Below, piece by piece: positions 25,610 to 33,545 of a DNA stretch of 64,000 nucleotides. Numbering within the stretch: the stretch's first letter is position 1; each line of letters starts with the position of its first letter. The notes below the pieces were generated by a model. It saw nothing but the letters and a program-made list of their open reading frames with translations, ran no database searches and was not told the DNA's origin. Location of the stretch: NCBI GenBank assembly GCA_013322215.1, contig JAAMEZ010000041.1, positions 154,422-218,421 of the forward strand, read 5' to 3'. Made by a program: the position numbers and the translations under genes. The stretch is from Martinezella rhizogenes. Lineage in GTDB: Bacteria; Pseudomonadota; Alphaproteobacteria; Rhizobiales; Rhizobiaceae.

Positions 25610-27067
25610 ATGCAAAACAAAGTGCAGTTTATCACCTATGTTGACCGCCTGACCAGAGGTGGTTTCAGGCAATTGAAGGAACTGGTCGATGGCAAGTTCG
25701 CTGGCCTGTTCGGCGGCGTCCATGTCTTGCCTTTCTTCAATCCGATCGATGGCGCTGATGCCGGATTCGATCCAACAGATCACACGATCGTCGATCCGCG
25801 CCTCGGCGACTGGGAGGATGTGCGGGCTTTGTCGGGATCCGTGGAAATCATGGCCGATCTTATCGTCAACCATGTCTCATCGCAATCCGGCGCATTCACG
25901 GACTTCATTGCCAAGGGTTCGGCGTCCGAATTTGCCGACATGTTCATGACGTTCGATAAGGTATTTCCCGATGGCGCCACCGAAGAAGACCTTCTGAGGA
26001 TCTATCGACCGCGCCCCGGTTTACCGTTTTCGAAGGTGACCCTGGCTGATGGTACTCAGCGGATGCTCTGGACAACCTTCACACCGGAGCAGATCGACAT
26101 CGATGTCCACAGCGCCAAAGGCACAACCTATCTCGAAACGATCCTCGATCGCTTTTCGGAGGCGAATGTGACGGCGATCCGCCTCGACGCCGCGGGATAC
26201 GCGATCAAGAAAGCGGGCAGCAGTTGCTTCATGATCGACGATACCTACGCATTCCTCGAAGAAGTGGCTGGAAAGGCCCGCAACCGCGGCATGGAGGTTC
26301 TGGTTGAGATTCATAGTTATCATCGTGACCAAATCGAGATCGCGAAGAAGGTCGACCGGGTCTATGATTTCGCACTACCACCGCTCATCTTGCATGCATT
26401 GTTTACGGGAGACGCCACGCCGCTGGCAAAGTGGCTGGCAATAAGCCCCCGTAACGCGATCACCGTTCTCGACACCCATGACGGGATCGGCGTTATAGAT
26501 GTCGGTGCCCATAGCGACGGCCGGGCGGGCCTCCTCGAACCCCAGGCGATCGACAATCTTGTGGAAGAGATCCATAGGCGATCGGATGGCCAGAGCCGCC
26601 AGGCGACGGGGGCCGCTGCATCGAATCTGGACCTTTATCAGGTAAACTGCACCTACTATGACGCGCTTGGTCGCAACGATAATGATTATCTCATCGCTCG
26701 GGCAATTCAGTTTTTTGCTCCAGGAATTCCGCAAGTCTATTATGTCGGTTTATTGGGCGGTGTAAACGATATGGACCTGCTCGCCAAAACGGGCGTGGGG
26801 CGTGACATTAACCGGCACTATTACGGCAACGACGAAATCGGTACGGCCCTTGAGACGCCGCTCTTCCATCGCCTTTCAAATCTGATCCGTTTCAGGAACA
26901 CCCATCCCGCCTTCGGTGGAGCGCTCAAGGCCACCATTGCTGATGCCGGAGCGTTGGTGCTTTCATGGCAACACGGCGATGCTTTTGCTGAATTGAAGAT
27001 CTCATTTGCCGACCGCAAGGCGAGCATTGCCGCATCTGGTCAGAGCGAGATGCAGATCGTCGAGTGA
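25610..27067 (+). CDS. splA: SplA, sucrose phosphorylase
   Basis: This 485-aa GH13 enzyme converts sucrose and phosphate to glucose-1-phosphate and fructose, fitting use of the sucrose part of agrocinopine. The catalytic nucleophile D193 (AIRLDAAGYAIK), acid/base E233 (VLVEIHSYH) and stabiliser D291 (VLDTHDGIGVID) are all present at the family spacing. ATG 25610 (MQNKVQFITYVDRL) gives the family N-terminus and has GGAAA upstream; the GTG at 25559, right at the preceding stop, would add 17 unrelated residues. Confidence 0.92.
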   Translation: MQNKVQFITYVDRLTRGGFRQLKELVDGKFAGLFGGVHVLPFFNPIDGADAGFDPTDHTIVDPRLGDWEDVRALSGSVEIMADLIVNHVSSQSGAFTDFIAKGSASEFADMFMTFDKVFPDGATEEDLLRIYRPRPGLPFSKVTLADGTQRMLWTTFTPEQIDIDVHSAKGTTYLETILDRFSEANVTAIRLDAAGYAIKKAGSSCFMIDDTYAFLEEVAGKARNRGMEVLVEIHSYHRDQIEIAKKVDRVYDFALPPLILHALFTGDATPLAKWLAISPRNAITVLDTHDGIGVIDVGAHSDGRAGLLEPQAIDNLVEEIHRRSDGQSRQATGAAASNLDLYQVNCTYYDALGRNDNDYLIARAIQFFAPGIPQVYYVGLLGGVNDMDLLAKTGVGRDINRHYYGNDEIGTALETPLFHRLSNLIRFRNTHPAFGGALKATIADAGALVLSWQHGDAFAELKISFADRKASIAASGQSEMQIVE

Positions 27068-27284
27068 ACTGCACGCAAGTGCCGCTTCCCCGGCTCGATA
27101 GCATGTACAGGGGGATAGTACGGATATTCGTGAAGCGTTGGAGCATGTATGCCTCGTGGAAAAATGCTTCGGCTCAGCCTGAGTTGTCTGGGTAAAAGAG
27201 GATGAAAGCAGATTCAGCCCGGCGGTCGGCTGCTGGGAGCAAACGTTAGAGTAGGCATCGCACACCAGCATATGGGGGTATGGA

Positions 27285-27989
27285 ATGCAGCACTGGCTGG
27301 ACAAGTTGACCGATCTTGCCGCAATTCAGGGCGACGAGTGCATCCTGAAGGATGGCCTTGCCGACCTTGCCGAACATTTCGGCTTCACCGGCTATGCCTA
27401 TCTCCATATCCAGCACAAACACACCATCGCGGTCACCAATTATCATCGTGACTGGCGATCGGCTTACTTCGAGAACAACTTCGACAAGCTCGATCCGGTC
27501 GTCAAGCGCGCGAAATCCAGGAAGCACGTCTTTGCCTGGTCCGGCGAACAGGAACGATCGCGGCTATCGAAGGAAGAGCGTGCCTTCTACGCGCATGCGG
27601 CCGATTTCGGCATCCGCTCCGGCATCACCATTCCGATCAAGACCGCCAACGGATCGATGTCGATGTTCACGCTGGCGTCGGAAAGGCCGGCGATCGACCT
27701 CGACCGTGAGATCGACGCGGTCGCAGCCGCGGGCGCCGTCGGGCAGCTCCACGCCCGCATCTCTTTCCTTCAGACCACTCCGACAGTGGAAGATGCCGCC
27801 TGGCTCGATCCGAAAGAGGCGACCTATCTCAGATGGATCGCCGTCGGCATGACGATGGAGGAAGTCGCAGACGTGGAGGGCGTCAAGTACAACAGCGTCC
27901 GTGTCAAGCTCCGCGAGGCCATGAAGCGCTTCGACGTTCGCAGTAAGGCCCATCTCACCGCCCTCGCAATCAGAAGAAAGCTGATCTGA
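27285..27989 (+). CDS. traR: TraR, LuxR-type quorum-sensing activator of conjugation
   Basis: This 234-aa protein has the N-terminal autoinducer domain, with Y53, W57 and D70 that contact N-3-oxo-octanoyl-homoserine lactone (NYHRDW, LDPVVKRA), and a C-terminal LuxR helix-turn-helix (GMTMEEVADVEGVKYNSVRVKL). TraR dimers bind tra boxes at tra, trb and rep promoters. A 217-bp gap without a gene separates it from splA. Its location in arc puts conjugation under AccR/agrocinopine control, as known for nopaline plasmids. Confidence 0.96.
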   Translation: MQHWLDKLTDLAAIQGDECILKDGLADLAEHFGFTGYAYLHIQHKHTIAVTNYHRDWRSAYFENNFDKLDPVVKRAKSRKHVFAWSGEQERSRLSKEERAFYAHAADFGIRSGITIPIKTANGSMSMFTLASERPAIDLDREIDAVAAAGAVGQLHARISFLQTTPTVEDAAWLDPKEATYLRWIAVGMTMEEVADVEGVKYNSVRVKLREAMKRFDVRSKAHLTALAIRRKLI

Positions 27990-28021
27990 AAACGTGACAG
28001 ACAAACCAGGGGAGAGGAATG

Positions 28022-28347
28022 ATGTCAGTAACTTCCTATACGTTCTACACCTATTCTCAGGCGACTGCCGATGACCAGGCGCACTGGCTGCACGGGCACA
28101 CCACCGTTCAGTTTTTCGATAGCCTGGAAGCGGCCCGGCAGGAGATAGTCAAGTTGCACGAAGACCTAAGCCAGGATCTCGACCTCACGTGGCGTCCGCT
28201 CTATCTCGAAAAAGCGAGACCCGGGCCGTCACAAAAGACCTGCTGCTGTCTTTGCTCAATCGCAACATGGAAGCCCTTATCGAGCGGCACATGATTGTTG
28301 ATACAATCTCCTCCTTCTCTTCGAGCGCTTTAAGCGGGCATAATTGA
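28022..28347 (+). pseudogene. Small ORF between traR and mcpA with an apparent homopolymer frameshift
   Basis: GGGAGAGG precedes the ATGATG at 28019-28024. The open frame gives MSVTSYTFYTYSQATADD and on to LYLEKARPGPSQ, ending at 28294 in Cys-rich nonsense. One added A in the A-run at 28209-28213 would instead give LEKSETRAVTKDLLLSLLNR and EALIERHMIV to a stop at 28347. That extension is amphipathic and protein-like. I do not recognise the family. The shift may be a real mutation, programmed slippage or a sequencing error. Confidence 0.45.
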
Positions 28348-28449
28348 TGGATGCCAGTTCCATGTTTAAATGAAGATTAAACATCGTATGCAACTATTCG
28401 CGCTCTGCCGCGACCTTCGGTCCGGTAAGTATCCTTGGGAGGTCGCCTA

Positions 28450-30189
28450 GTGAATATTCTCAATCGTGGTGCCAATGCATGCGCGGTACTTGCTGCCCTC
28501 TCTAAGTCTCAGGCCATGATCGAATTCGATCTGTCCGGCAGGATACTCACTGCCAACGACAATTTCTGCCGGGCGCTTGGCTATGAGCTATCAGAAATTA
28601 TCGGCAAACATCACAGCATGTTCGTTGAACCGGCATTTGTGAAATCGGCAGACTATAAGGCGTTCTGGGCGAAACTCGCCGCCGGCAACTTCGACCAGCA
28701 GCAATATAAGCGCATCGGCAAGGGCGGCAAGGAAGTCTGGATCGAGGCGTCCTATAACCCTGTCATGCGCCGTGGCAAGCCGGTCAAGGTTGTCAAGATC
28801 GCCACCGACATCACCGCCCAGAAGCTGAAAGTTGCAGAAGATGCCGGCAAGATCGAGGCTTTGTCGCGGGCGCAGGCGATTATCGAGTTCACGCCGACCG
28901 GCGACGTCCTGACCGCCAACGAGAATTTCCTGTCCGCCCTCGGATATTCTCTGAGCGAGATCCAGGGCAAACACCATTCGATGTTCTGCGAACCATCCTA
29001 TACCGCGTCGCCCGACTATCGGAATTTCTGGAAGATGCTTGCAGGCGGGGATTTGATGGCGGACGAGTTCATGCGGCTCGGCAAGGGTGGTCGCAAGGTC
29101 TTTATCCAGGCCTCATACAATCCGATTTTCGATATGAACGGCAGAGTCTTCAAAGTCGTGAAATTCGCGACCGACGTGACGGCCCGGGTCGAAAACGTCG
29201 AACAGCTCGCGGGCTGCCTGAACAGTCTGGCGGACGGTGACCTGGCGCAGCAAATCGAAAAACCGTTCATCCCCTCGCTCGAACGTTTGCGCACCGATTT
29301 CAACGCCGCCTCCGACAAGCTGAAGCGCGCGATGGCGACTGTCGCCGACAACGCCAGGGCGATCTCCGCGGGATCCAGCGAGATTCGGACCGCCGCCGAC
29401 GAGCTGGCAAAACGCACCGAGCAACAAGCCGCCTCGGTCGAGGAGACCGCCGCTGCGCTCGAGGAAATCACCACAACGGTCAAGGATTCCAGTCGTCGGG
29501 CGGAGGAGGCTGGCCAACTCGTTGCACGCACCCGCGAACATGCAGAGCATTCCGGGCAGGTGGTGCGCGACGCGATCGGCGCCATGGATCAGATCGAAAC
29601 GTCCTCTCGCGAGATCTCCAACATCATCGGTGTCATCGATGAGATCGCGTTCCAGACCAACCTCCTGGCGCTGAATGCCGGTGTCGAAGCGGCCCGTGCC
29701 GGCGAAGCGGGCAAGGGATTCGCGGTCGTCGCGCAGGAAGTCCGCGAGCTCGCGCAGCGATCGGCCAAGGCCGCCAAGGAAATCAAGACGCTGATCACCG
29801 CGTCGGGTAGCCAGGTCCAGAGCGGGGTATCGCTTGTCACGAAAGCCGGTTCCGCGCTGCAGGAAATCGCGACCCAGGTCCACGACATCAACACGAATGT
29901 CGTCGCGATTGTCGAAGCGGCACGCGAGCAGTCGAACGCTCTCGGTGAGATCAACAAGGCCGTGAACAGCGTCGATCAGGGAACGCAACAAAACGCCGCG
30001 ATGGTCGAGGAGCAGACGGCGGCCAGCCACAGCCTTGCTCGCGAGGCCGCCGCGCTATTCGAGCTGCTGGAGCATTTCAGGTTCGATGACACCGGCCGAA
30101 CGCAAGCGTTTGCTGGCCAGGTTCATCGGCCATCCGTCGCGCCAGTCGCCAAACCGTCGAGCCGCGCTGCCCAGGTCTTCGCTGCGTAG
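28450..30189 (+). CDS. mcpA: McpA, soluble methyl-accepting chemotaxis protein with two PAS domains
   Basis: This ~579-aa protein has no membrane segment. Two PAS repeats (about residues 15-125 and 137-247) share the block LGYxLSEIxGKHHSMF. A linker and the coiled-coil MCP signalling domain follow (about 290-550) with the hairpin tip DEIAFQTNLLALNAGVEAAR. It would relay an intracellular or redox signal to CheA. GTG 28450 is preferred: GGGAGG lies just upstream, and the longer frame from TTG 28435 would read through that site. Last gene of the arc unit; convergent with traM. Confidence 0.88.
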   Translation: MNILNRGANACAVLAALSKSQAMIEFDLSGRILTANDNFCRALGYELSEIIGKHHSMFVEPAFVKSADYKAFWAKLAAGNFDQQQYKRIGKGGKEVWIEASYNPVMRRGKPVKVVKIATDITAQKLKVAEDAGKIEALSRAQAIIEFTPTGDVLTANENFLSALGYSLSEIQGKHHSMFCEPSYTASPDYRNFWKMLAGGDLMADEFMRLGKGGRKVFIQASYNPIFDMNGRVFKVVKFATDVTARVENVEQLAGCLNSLADGDLAQQIEKPFIPSLERLRTDFNAASDKLKRAMATVADNARAISAGSSEIRTAADELAKRTEQQAASVEETAAALEEITTTVKDSSRRAEEAGQLVARTREHAEHSGQVVRDAIGAMDQIETSSREISNIIGVIDEIAFQTNLLALNAGVEAARAGEAGKGFAVVAQEVRELAQRSAKAAKEIKTLITASGSQVQSGVSLVTKAGSALQEIATQVHDINTNVVAIVEAAREQSNALGEINKAVNSVDQGTQQNAAMVEEQTAASHSLAREAAALFELLEHFRFDDTGRTQAFAGQVHRPSVAPVAKPSSRAAQVFAA

Positions 30190-30351
30190 GGTTCCACCGC
30201 GGTCGGTATCAAAGAGACCGAACGGAGGAGCTCGTGTCACGCCGCCTTGCCTCCGATGAAGATAGCGGGTCTGAGCTGCCGCAATAGTTCAGGACCGATA
30301 TGACATCATAGCCCGCTATAAAAATTCGCCATGAGACAAACGGAAGCCGGT

Positions 30352-30660
30352 TCAGTTCACGGAGGCGTTCGGGATATAGCCAAGAATGCTGATTAGCGTG
30401 CTGACAGCGCTCATCTGCGCGTGCATCTCGATACTGGCCTCGATGTAACACAGATGCTGTGGGCCTCCGACTTCCTTTCCCGACTTATAGCTTTCCGGCA
30501 GGGCCTGGAAAAGTTCGTCGGCCTTTTCGACAAGTCGCCGATGTGCACGGATTGCGTCTATGGTCAGTTTCTCGAGGTCAGCCGGGTGTAGTCCACGAGT
30601 TAAGCCGACCAGTGGCCGGAGCTCAACTTTTTTCGTCAATGTTGCATCTTCCGATTCCAT
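30352..30660 (-). CDS. traM: TraM, antiactivator of TraR
   Basis: This 102-aa all-helical protein binds TraR and blocks its DNA binding, setting the quorum threshold. The sequence keeps the family blocks KKVELRPLVGLTRGL, DAIRAHRRLVEKADELFQAL and YIEASIEMHAQMSA. traM is itself TraR-activated in known Ti plasmids; a tra-box-like dyad lies about 290 bp upstream. It is convergent with mcpA and co-oriented with traAFBH. Confidence 0.95.
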   Translation of the reverse strand: MESEDATLTKKVELRPLVGLTRGLHPADLEKLTIDAIRAHRRLVEKADELFQALPESYKSGKEVGGPQHLCYIEASIEMHAQMSAVSTLISILGYIPNASVN

Positions 30661-31185
30661 TCCTGACCTAACCCTGGTTTTGTCTGCGGTGCGCCCCCGC
30701 CGACGTTGAACCCTTTGAACCCTAGCCGGGGGTTAGAATCCGAGATGAATCGGCCCTGAGACCTTTAGCACCGAGGCGCCTGGACATGAGTCACAGGCCC
30801 CCGGCCACAAGGTCAGAGGGTTCCTGGCACCGTTTCGGTCAGCGCCAACCGTTCATCTGCGGATTCTAAGCCGCAACACAGCGCGTACTGCGTCATGCCC
30901 CTTATAAGAGCCATTCCAAAGAGATGCCAGCGCCGATCGACAGAACGACGGTGCAAATCTTCACATGCCCATCTCGATGCAAGGCACAAAATACCTCAAG
31001 GCCTATGCTTTCGAAGAAGAAATCAACGCGACTTGCGACCAGGGATAGAATGCATTGTTGAAGCGTGACGACACTTAGTTGTTTTCCGCCATGGTCTCAT
31101 TAAGTGCGATTCGCTTGGCCCACGGACCGAGCGATTTTTCCCTCCTGGCCCGCGTTCATCCACGCAGACGCGAGGAACCTGTTCC
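30661..31185. other. traH-traM intergenic region
   Basis: No gene is supported in these 525 bp. They contain a tra-box-like site at 30949-30966 and probably the traM promoter. Confidence 0.5.
30949..30966 (-). promoter_or_regulatory. Probable tra box upstream of traM
   Basis: CGGTGCAAATCTTCACAT matches the TraR-binding 18-mer ATGTGCAGATCTGCACAT at 14 of 18 positions, including both TGCA/CACAT-like outer contacts. The distance to traM (about 290 bp) is longish for a class II-type promoter. Confidence 0.5.
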
Positions 31186-31815
31186 TCACTTCCCGCGCGC
31201 GCCGATGCCGGAAAGGTCGATCCGAATACCGGCCTTGTTCGGGTCAGCTGGTTCCGCCTCGAGTGCAGTATCGACGTTGCCGCCCTTCATCTTGTCACTA
31301 CCGGCTTCGGACGTTTCCGCTTCCACCCCTGGATCCGGCTCTGGCAGCTTCACGTCGCCCGGATCGGCTGCCCGGAACACCGCTGTCCCCTCGAAATACC
31401 CCGTTTGCCATGCGATGATCGCGTCTTCAAAAACCTGCGGAAGGACCTCGCTTTCGGGAGGGTTACCGTACCATTTGGTGACGATACGATAGACTTTGGC
31501 GAACAGGGCCGTGCCCATCTTGATGTTTTCGCAAGGCTCGATCAGGTCCGGCTTCAACTGGCCCGCCTCGACGATACCGAGGCCGGCGGGATACTGCGTC
31601 AAGCCGACGCGAACGATATTGCGGCCGAGGTTCTGGCGTATCAATGCGAGCGCTTCGTCCGGCGTTGTCGGCTTCGGCACCAGAACGATGCGGTTGCCGG
31701 AGCGGACAGTGACCGCGAGCGGGTCCGGCGCCCCTGCCCGTTCGATGAACTCTTCGACGATCGCGGGCTTCAGGCCGGGATCGCTGCATTCCTTGATGAG
31801 GGCGGAATCGACCAT
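31186..31815 (-). CDS. traH: TraH, conjugal transfer protein
   Basis: This 209-aa protein is the last gene of the traAFBH operon of Ti plasmids. Residues 45-120 (VLVPKPTTPDEALALIRQNL, QYPAGLGIVEAGQL, ALFAKVYRIVTKWYG) keep the arrangement of VirB1/TraL-like lytic-transglycosylase relatives, and the C-terminal third is acidic and low-complexity. Its precise role is not known and it is not essential for transfer in related plasmids. The start lies 13 bp after the traB stop. Confidence 0.9.
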   Translation of the reverse strand: MVDSALIKECSDPGLKPAIVEEFIERAGAPDPLAVTVRSGNRIVLVPKPTTPDEALALIRQNLGRNIVRVGLTQYPAGLGIVEAGQLKPDLIEPCENIKMGTALFAKVYRIVTKWYGNPPESEVLPQVFEDAIIAWQTGYFEGTAVFRAADPGDVKLPEPDPGVEAETSEAGSDKMKGGNVDTALEAEPADPNKAGIRIDLSGIGARGK

Positions 31816-31828
31816 CGCGAAAGTCTCC

Positions 31829-33025
31829 TTATGTGTTGAAAGCCGTGACGACGGGTCGCCCGAAGAGTTTCGCCCAGGCGATCACGCCTGCTTGTTGGAT
31901 GGCGACGATCGACGTTCCCTCGGTCCACCATCCGTTGCCCGTGGCGACGATGGCGGCGGGGGAAAACAGCATCGAGTGCAGTATGGGCCAGACGATGAGC
32001 TGCTCGTAGCAGATCAGCGGCGCGATCCTCGTGCCAGCGAGATCCACGGCCGGGTTGGCGAAGAAATGCGCTTGAGCGCCACCGCCCTGCCCGGTCCATT
32101 GCAACCATGGCTGCCACATCGATACCGGGATCGGCATGCGCTCGCGATAGAGGATCCGTGCTTCACCCTCCGAGACCGTCACCATGACGTTGTCGTAGCC
32201 GCCCGGATCGATGACGGCCGCGCCGGCGATCACGGTGACGTCCGCCCCTCGCAAGCCCGCCTGCCAAAGCCGTGCGACAGTCGGGGTCCATAAGCCGAGG
32301 GCGCTTTCGGGAAGAACGATGACACGGGTTTCCGCTCCTGCCGCCGCGCGCACCGTTGCGATCAGGTCACGGTGATGGTCAAGCGAACCATCACGTCCAA
32401 GCGTTTGACCCTGTTCGAGGTCGACGCCTTTCCATCCATCCGGTAGGACAGGTTGCGTCCACGTAGCGGCGGACCAGAACCAGAAGCCTCCCAGGGCAAT
32501 GGCAGCAGCCGGCCAGTATCGCGATGTCATCATCGCGAGGCCGGCTGTGGTCGCACCCAGCCCCCACCATCCAAAGCCGGGAAACAGAATGCCCGCTGCG
32601 GTCAGTGGATGCGCCCACCCGGTGATGCCGAAGGGCGGCAGCCCCATCAGCACCGCGGCCGCAAGGTAGCGCACCGGCTTTCCCCAACCCAGAGCGCCCC
32701 TTCCCGGGAGCCTCTTTTGCAAGCGCGCGGGCCAGAACGCCGCATGCACGGCGACAAAGCCGGCCGAGGCCGCCAGCCATAGCAGGAGGCCGGGCCAGAA
32801 ATCGGCGGCGTAGAAGTTCGCCACACCCTGCGGCAGGCCGCGCGAGGCGGTGAGGAAGTACCCGGCAGACACCGCGCCCGCAACCAGTCGTGATGGAGAT
32901 TGCGCCCATAGCAACGGAAAGAGCATGGCTGTCGGAAGAAGGAGGGCCTCGCCGCTCCAGCCGACCGCTCCGACGGCGATCGAAAGCAGGATCAGGAGCG
33001 CCACACGCCAGCGGTCACGGGTCAA
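31829..33025 (-). CDS. traB: TraB, membrane conjugal transfer protein
   Basis: This protein has several N-terminal membrane segments and a C-terminal nitrilase/apolipoprotein N-acyltransferase-like domain (RVIVLPESALGLW; LICYEQLIVWPIL with Cys). It resembles RK2 TraF-region and Ti TraB proteins, which enhance transfer. The start is uncertain: TTG 33025 gives an 11-bp overlap with the traF stop and the expected RDRWRVALL beginning; ATG 33094 would overlap traF by 80 bp without a Shine-Dalgarno. The frame is open even further upstream. Confidence 0.85.
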   Translation of the reverse strand: MTRDRWRVALLILLSIAVGAVGWSGEALLLPTAMLFPLLWAQSPSRLVAGAVSAGYFLTASRGLPQGVANFYAADFWPGLLLWLAASAGFVAVHAAFWPARLQKRLPGRGALGWGKPVRYLAAAVLMGLPPFGITGWAHPLTAAGILFPGFGWWGLGATTAGLAMMTSRYWPAAAIALGGFWFWSAATWTQPVLPDGWKGVDLEQGQTLGRDGSLDHHRDLIATVRAAAGAETRVIVLPESALGLWTPTVARLWQAGLRGADVTVIAGAAVIDPGGYDNVMVTVSEGEARILYRERMPIPVSMWQPWLQWTGQGGGAQAHFFANPAVDLAGTRIAPLICYEQLIVWPILHSMLFSPAAIVATGNGWWTEGTSIVAIQQAGVIAWAKLFGRPVVTAFNT

Positions 33026-33545
33026 ACGTGAACACCGGCCGCGCCTGACCGAGAAGGCCGGATGCCGGGATCGGCCCAAAATATCGTGAATCATAGGAGC
33101 TCGCAAAGGATGAGTGAAGAAAGAGATGGCCGGGTGGCACGACGCCGCCGGGATAGGGATGGATCGCCCTGCCGGCACCATCCGTCGCCCGCACAGCGGA
33201 TGCGGGTACCGGGCGGCCGTCGATGATGACCTCGCCGGCGATCTCGACCCGGTCGCCGGGAAGAGCGACAATGGTCTTGATCAGCGGCGCAAAACCGCCC
33301 CTGCAAAGCCCGCGGTGGAGATATCCGCGCTCTAGCGCCTCGATGAACGGCGCGTTCGACGGCGGGCAGATGAACACCAGATCCCCGACCTCAGGGGAGC
33401 GGTTCAATGCCTCGATGCGCCAGAGCCCGAGCGGCTCGCTTGGTGTTAGGTTCAGGCGATAGCCGCCGACCGCGGCGACGACCGATTCGCAGAGAATGAC
33501 GGTCACAGAGGCACGGATCAGGATGATCGCCCGGCGCGGCGTCAT
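33015..33545 (-). CDS. traF: TraF, conjugal pilin-processing S26-type peptidase
   Basis: This 176-aa membrane-anchored protein has one N-terminal membrane segment. The signal-peptidase I-like catalytic Ser lies in TPSEPLGLWRI and the Lys in LIKTIVALPGDRVEI, with the C-terminal DSRYFGPIPASGLLG box. TraF/TrhF-type enzymes cyclise or mature the TrbC pilin. ATG 33545 overlaps the traA stop (ATGA), so it is translationally coupled. Confidence 0.92.
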   Translation of the reverse strand: MTPRRAIILIRASVTVILCESVVAAVGGYRLNLTPSEPLGLWRIEALNRSPEVGDLVFICPPSNAPFIEALERGYLHRGLCRGGFAPLIKTIVALPGDRVEIAGEVIIDGRPVPASAVRATDGAGRAIHPYPGGVVPPGHLFLHSSFASSYDSRYFGPIPASGLLGQARPVFTFDP

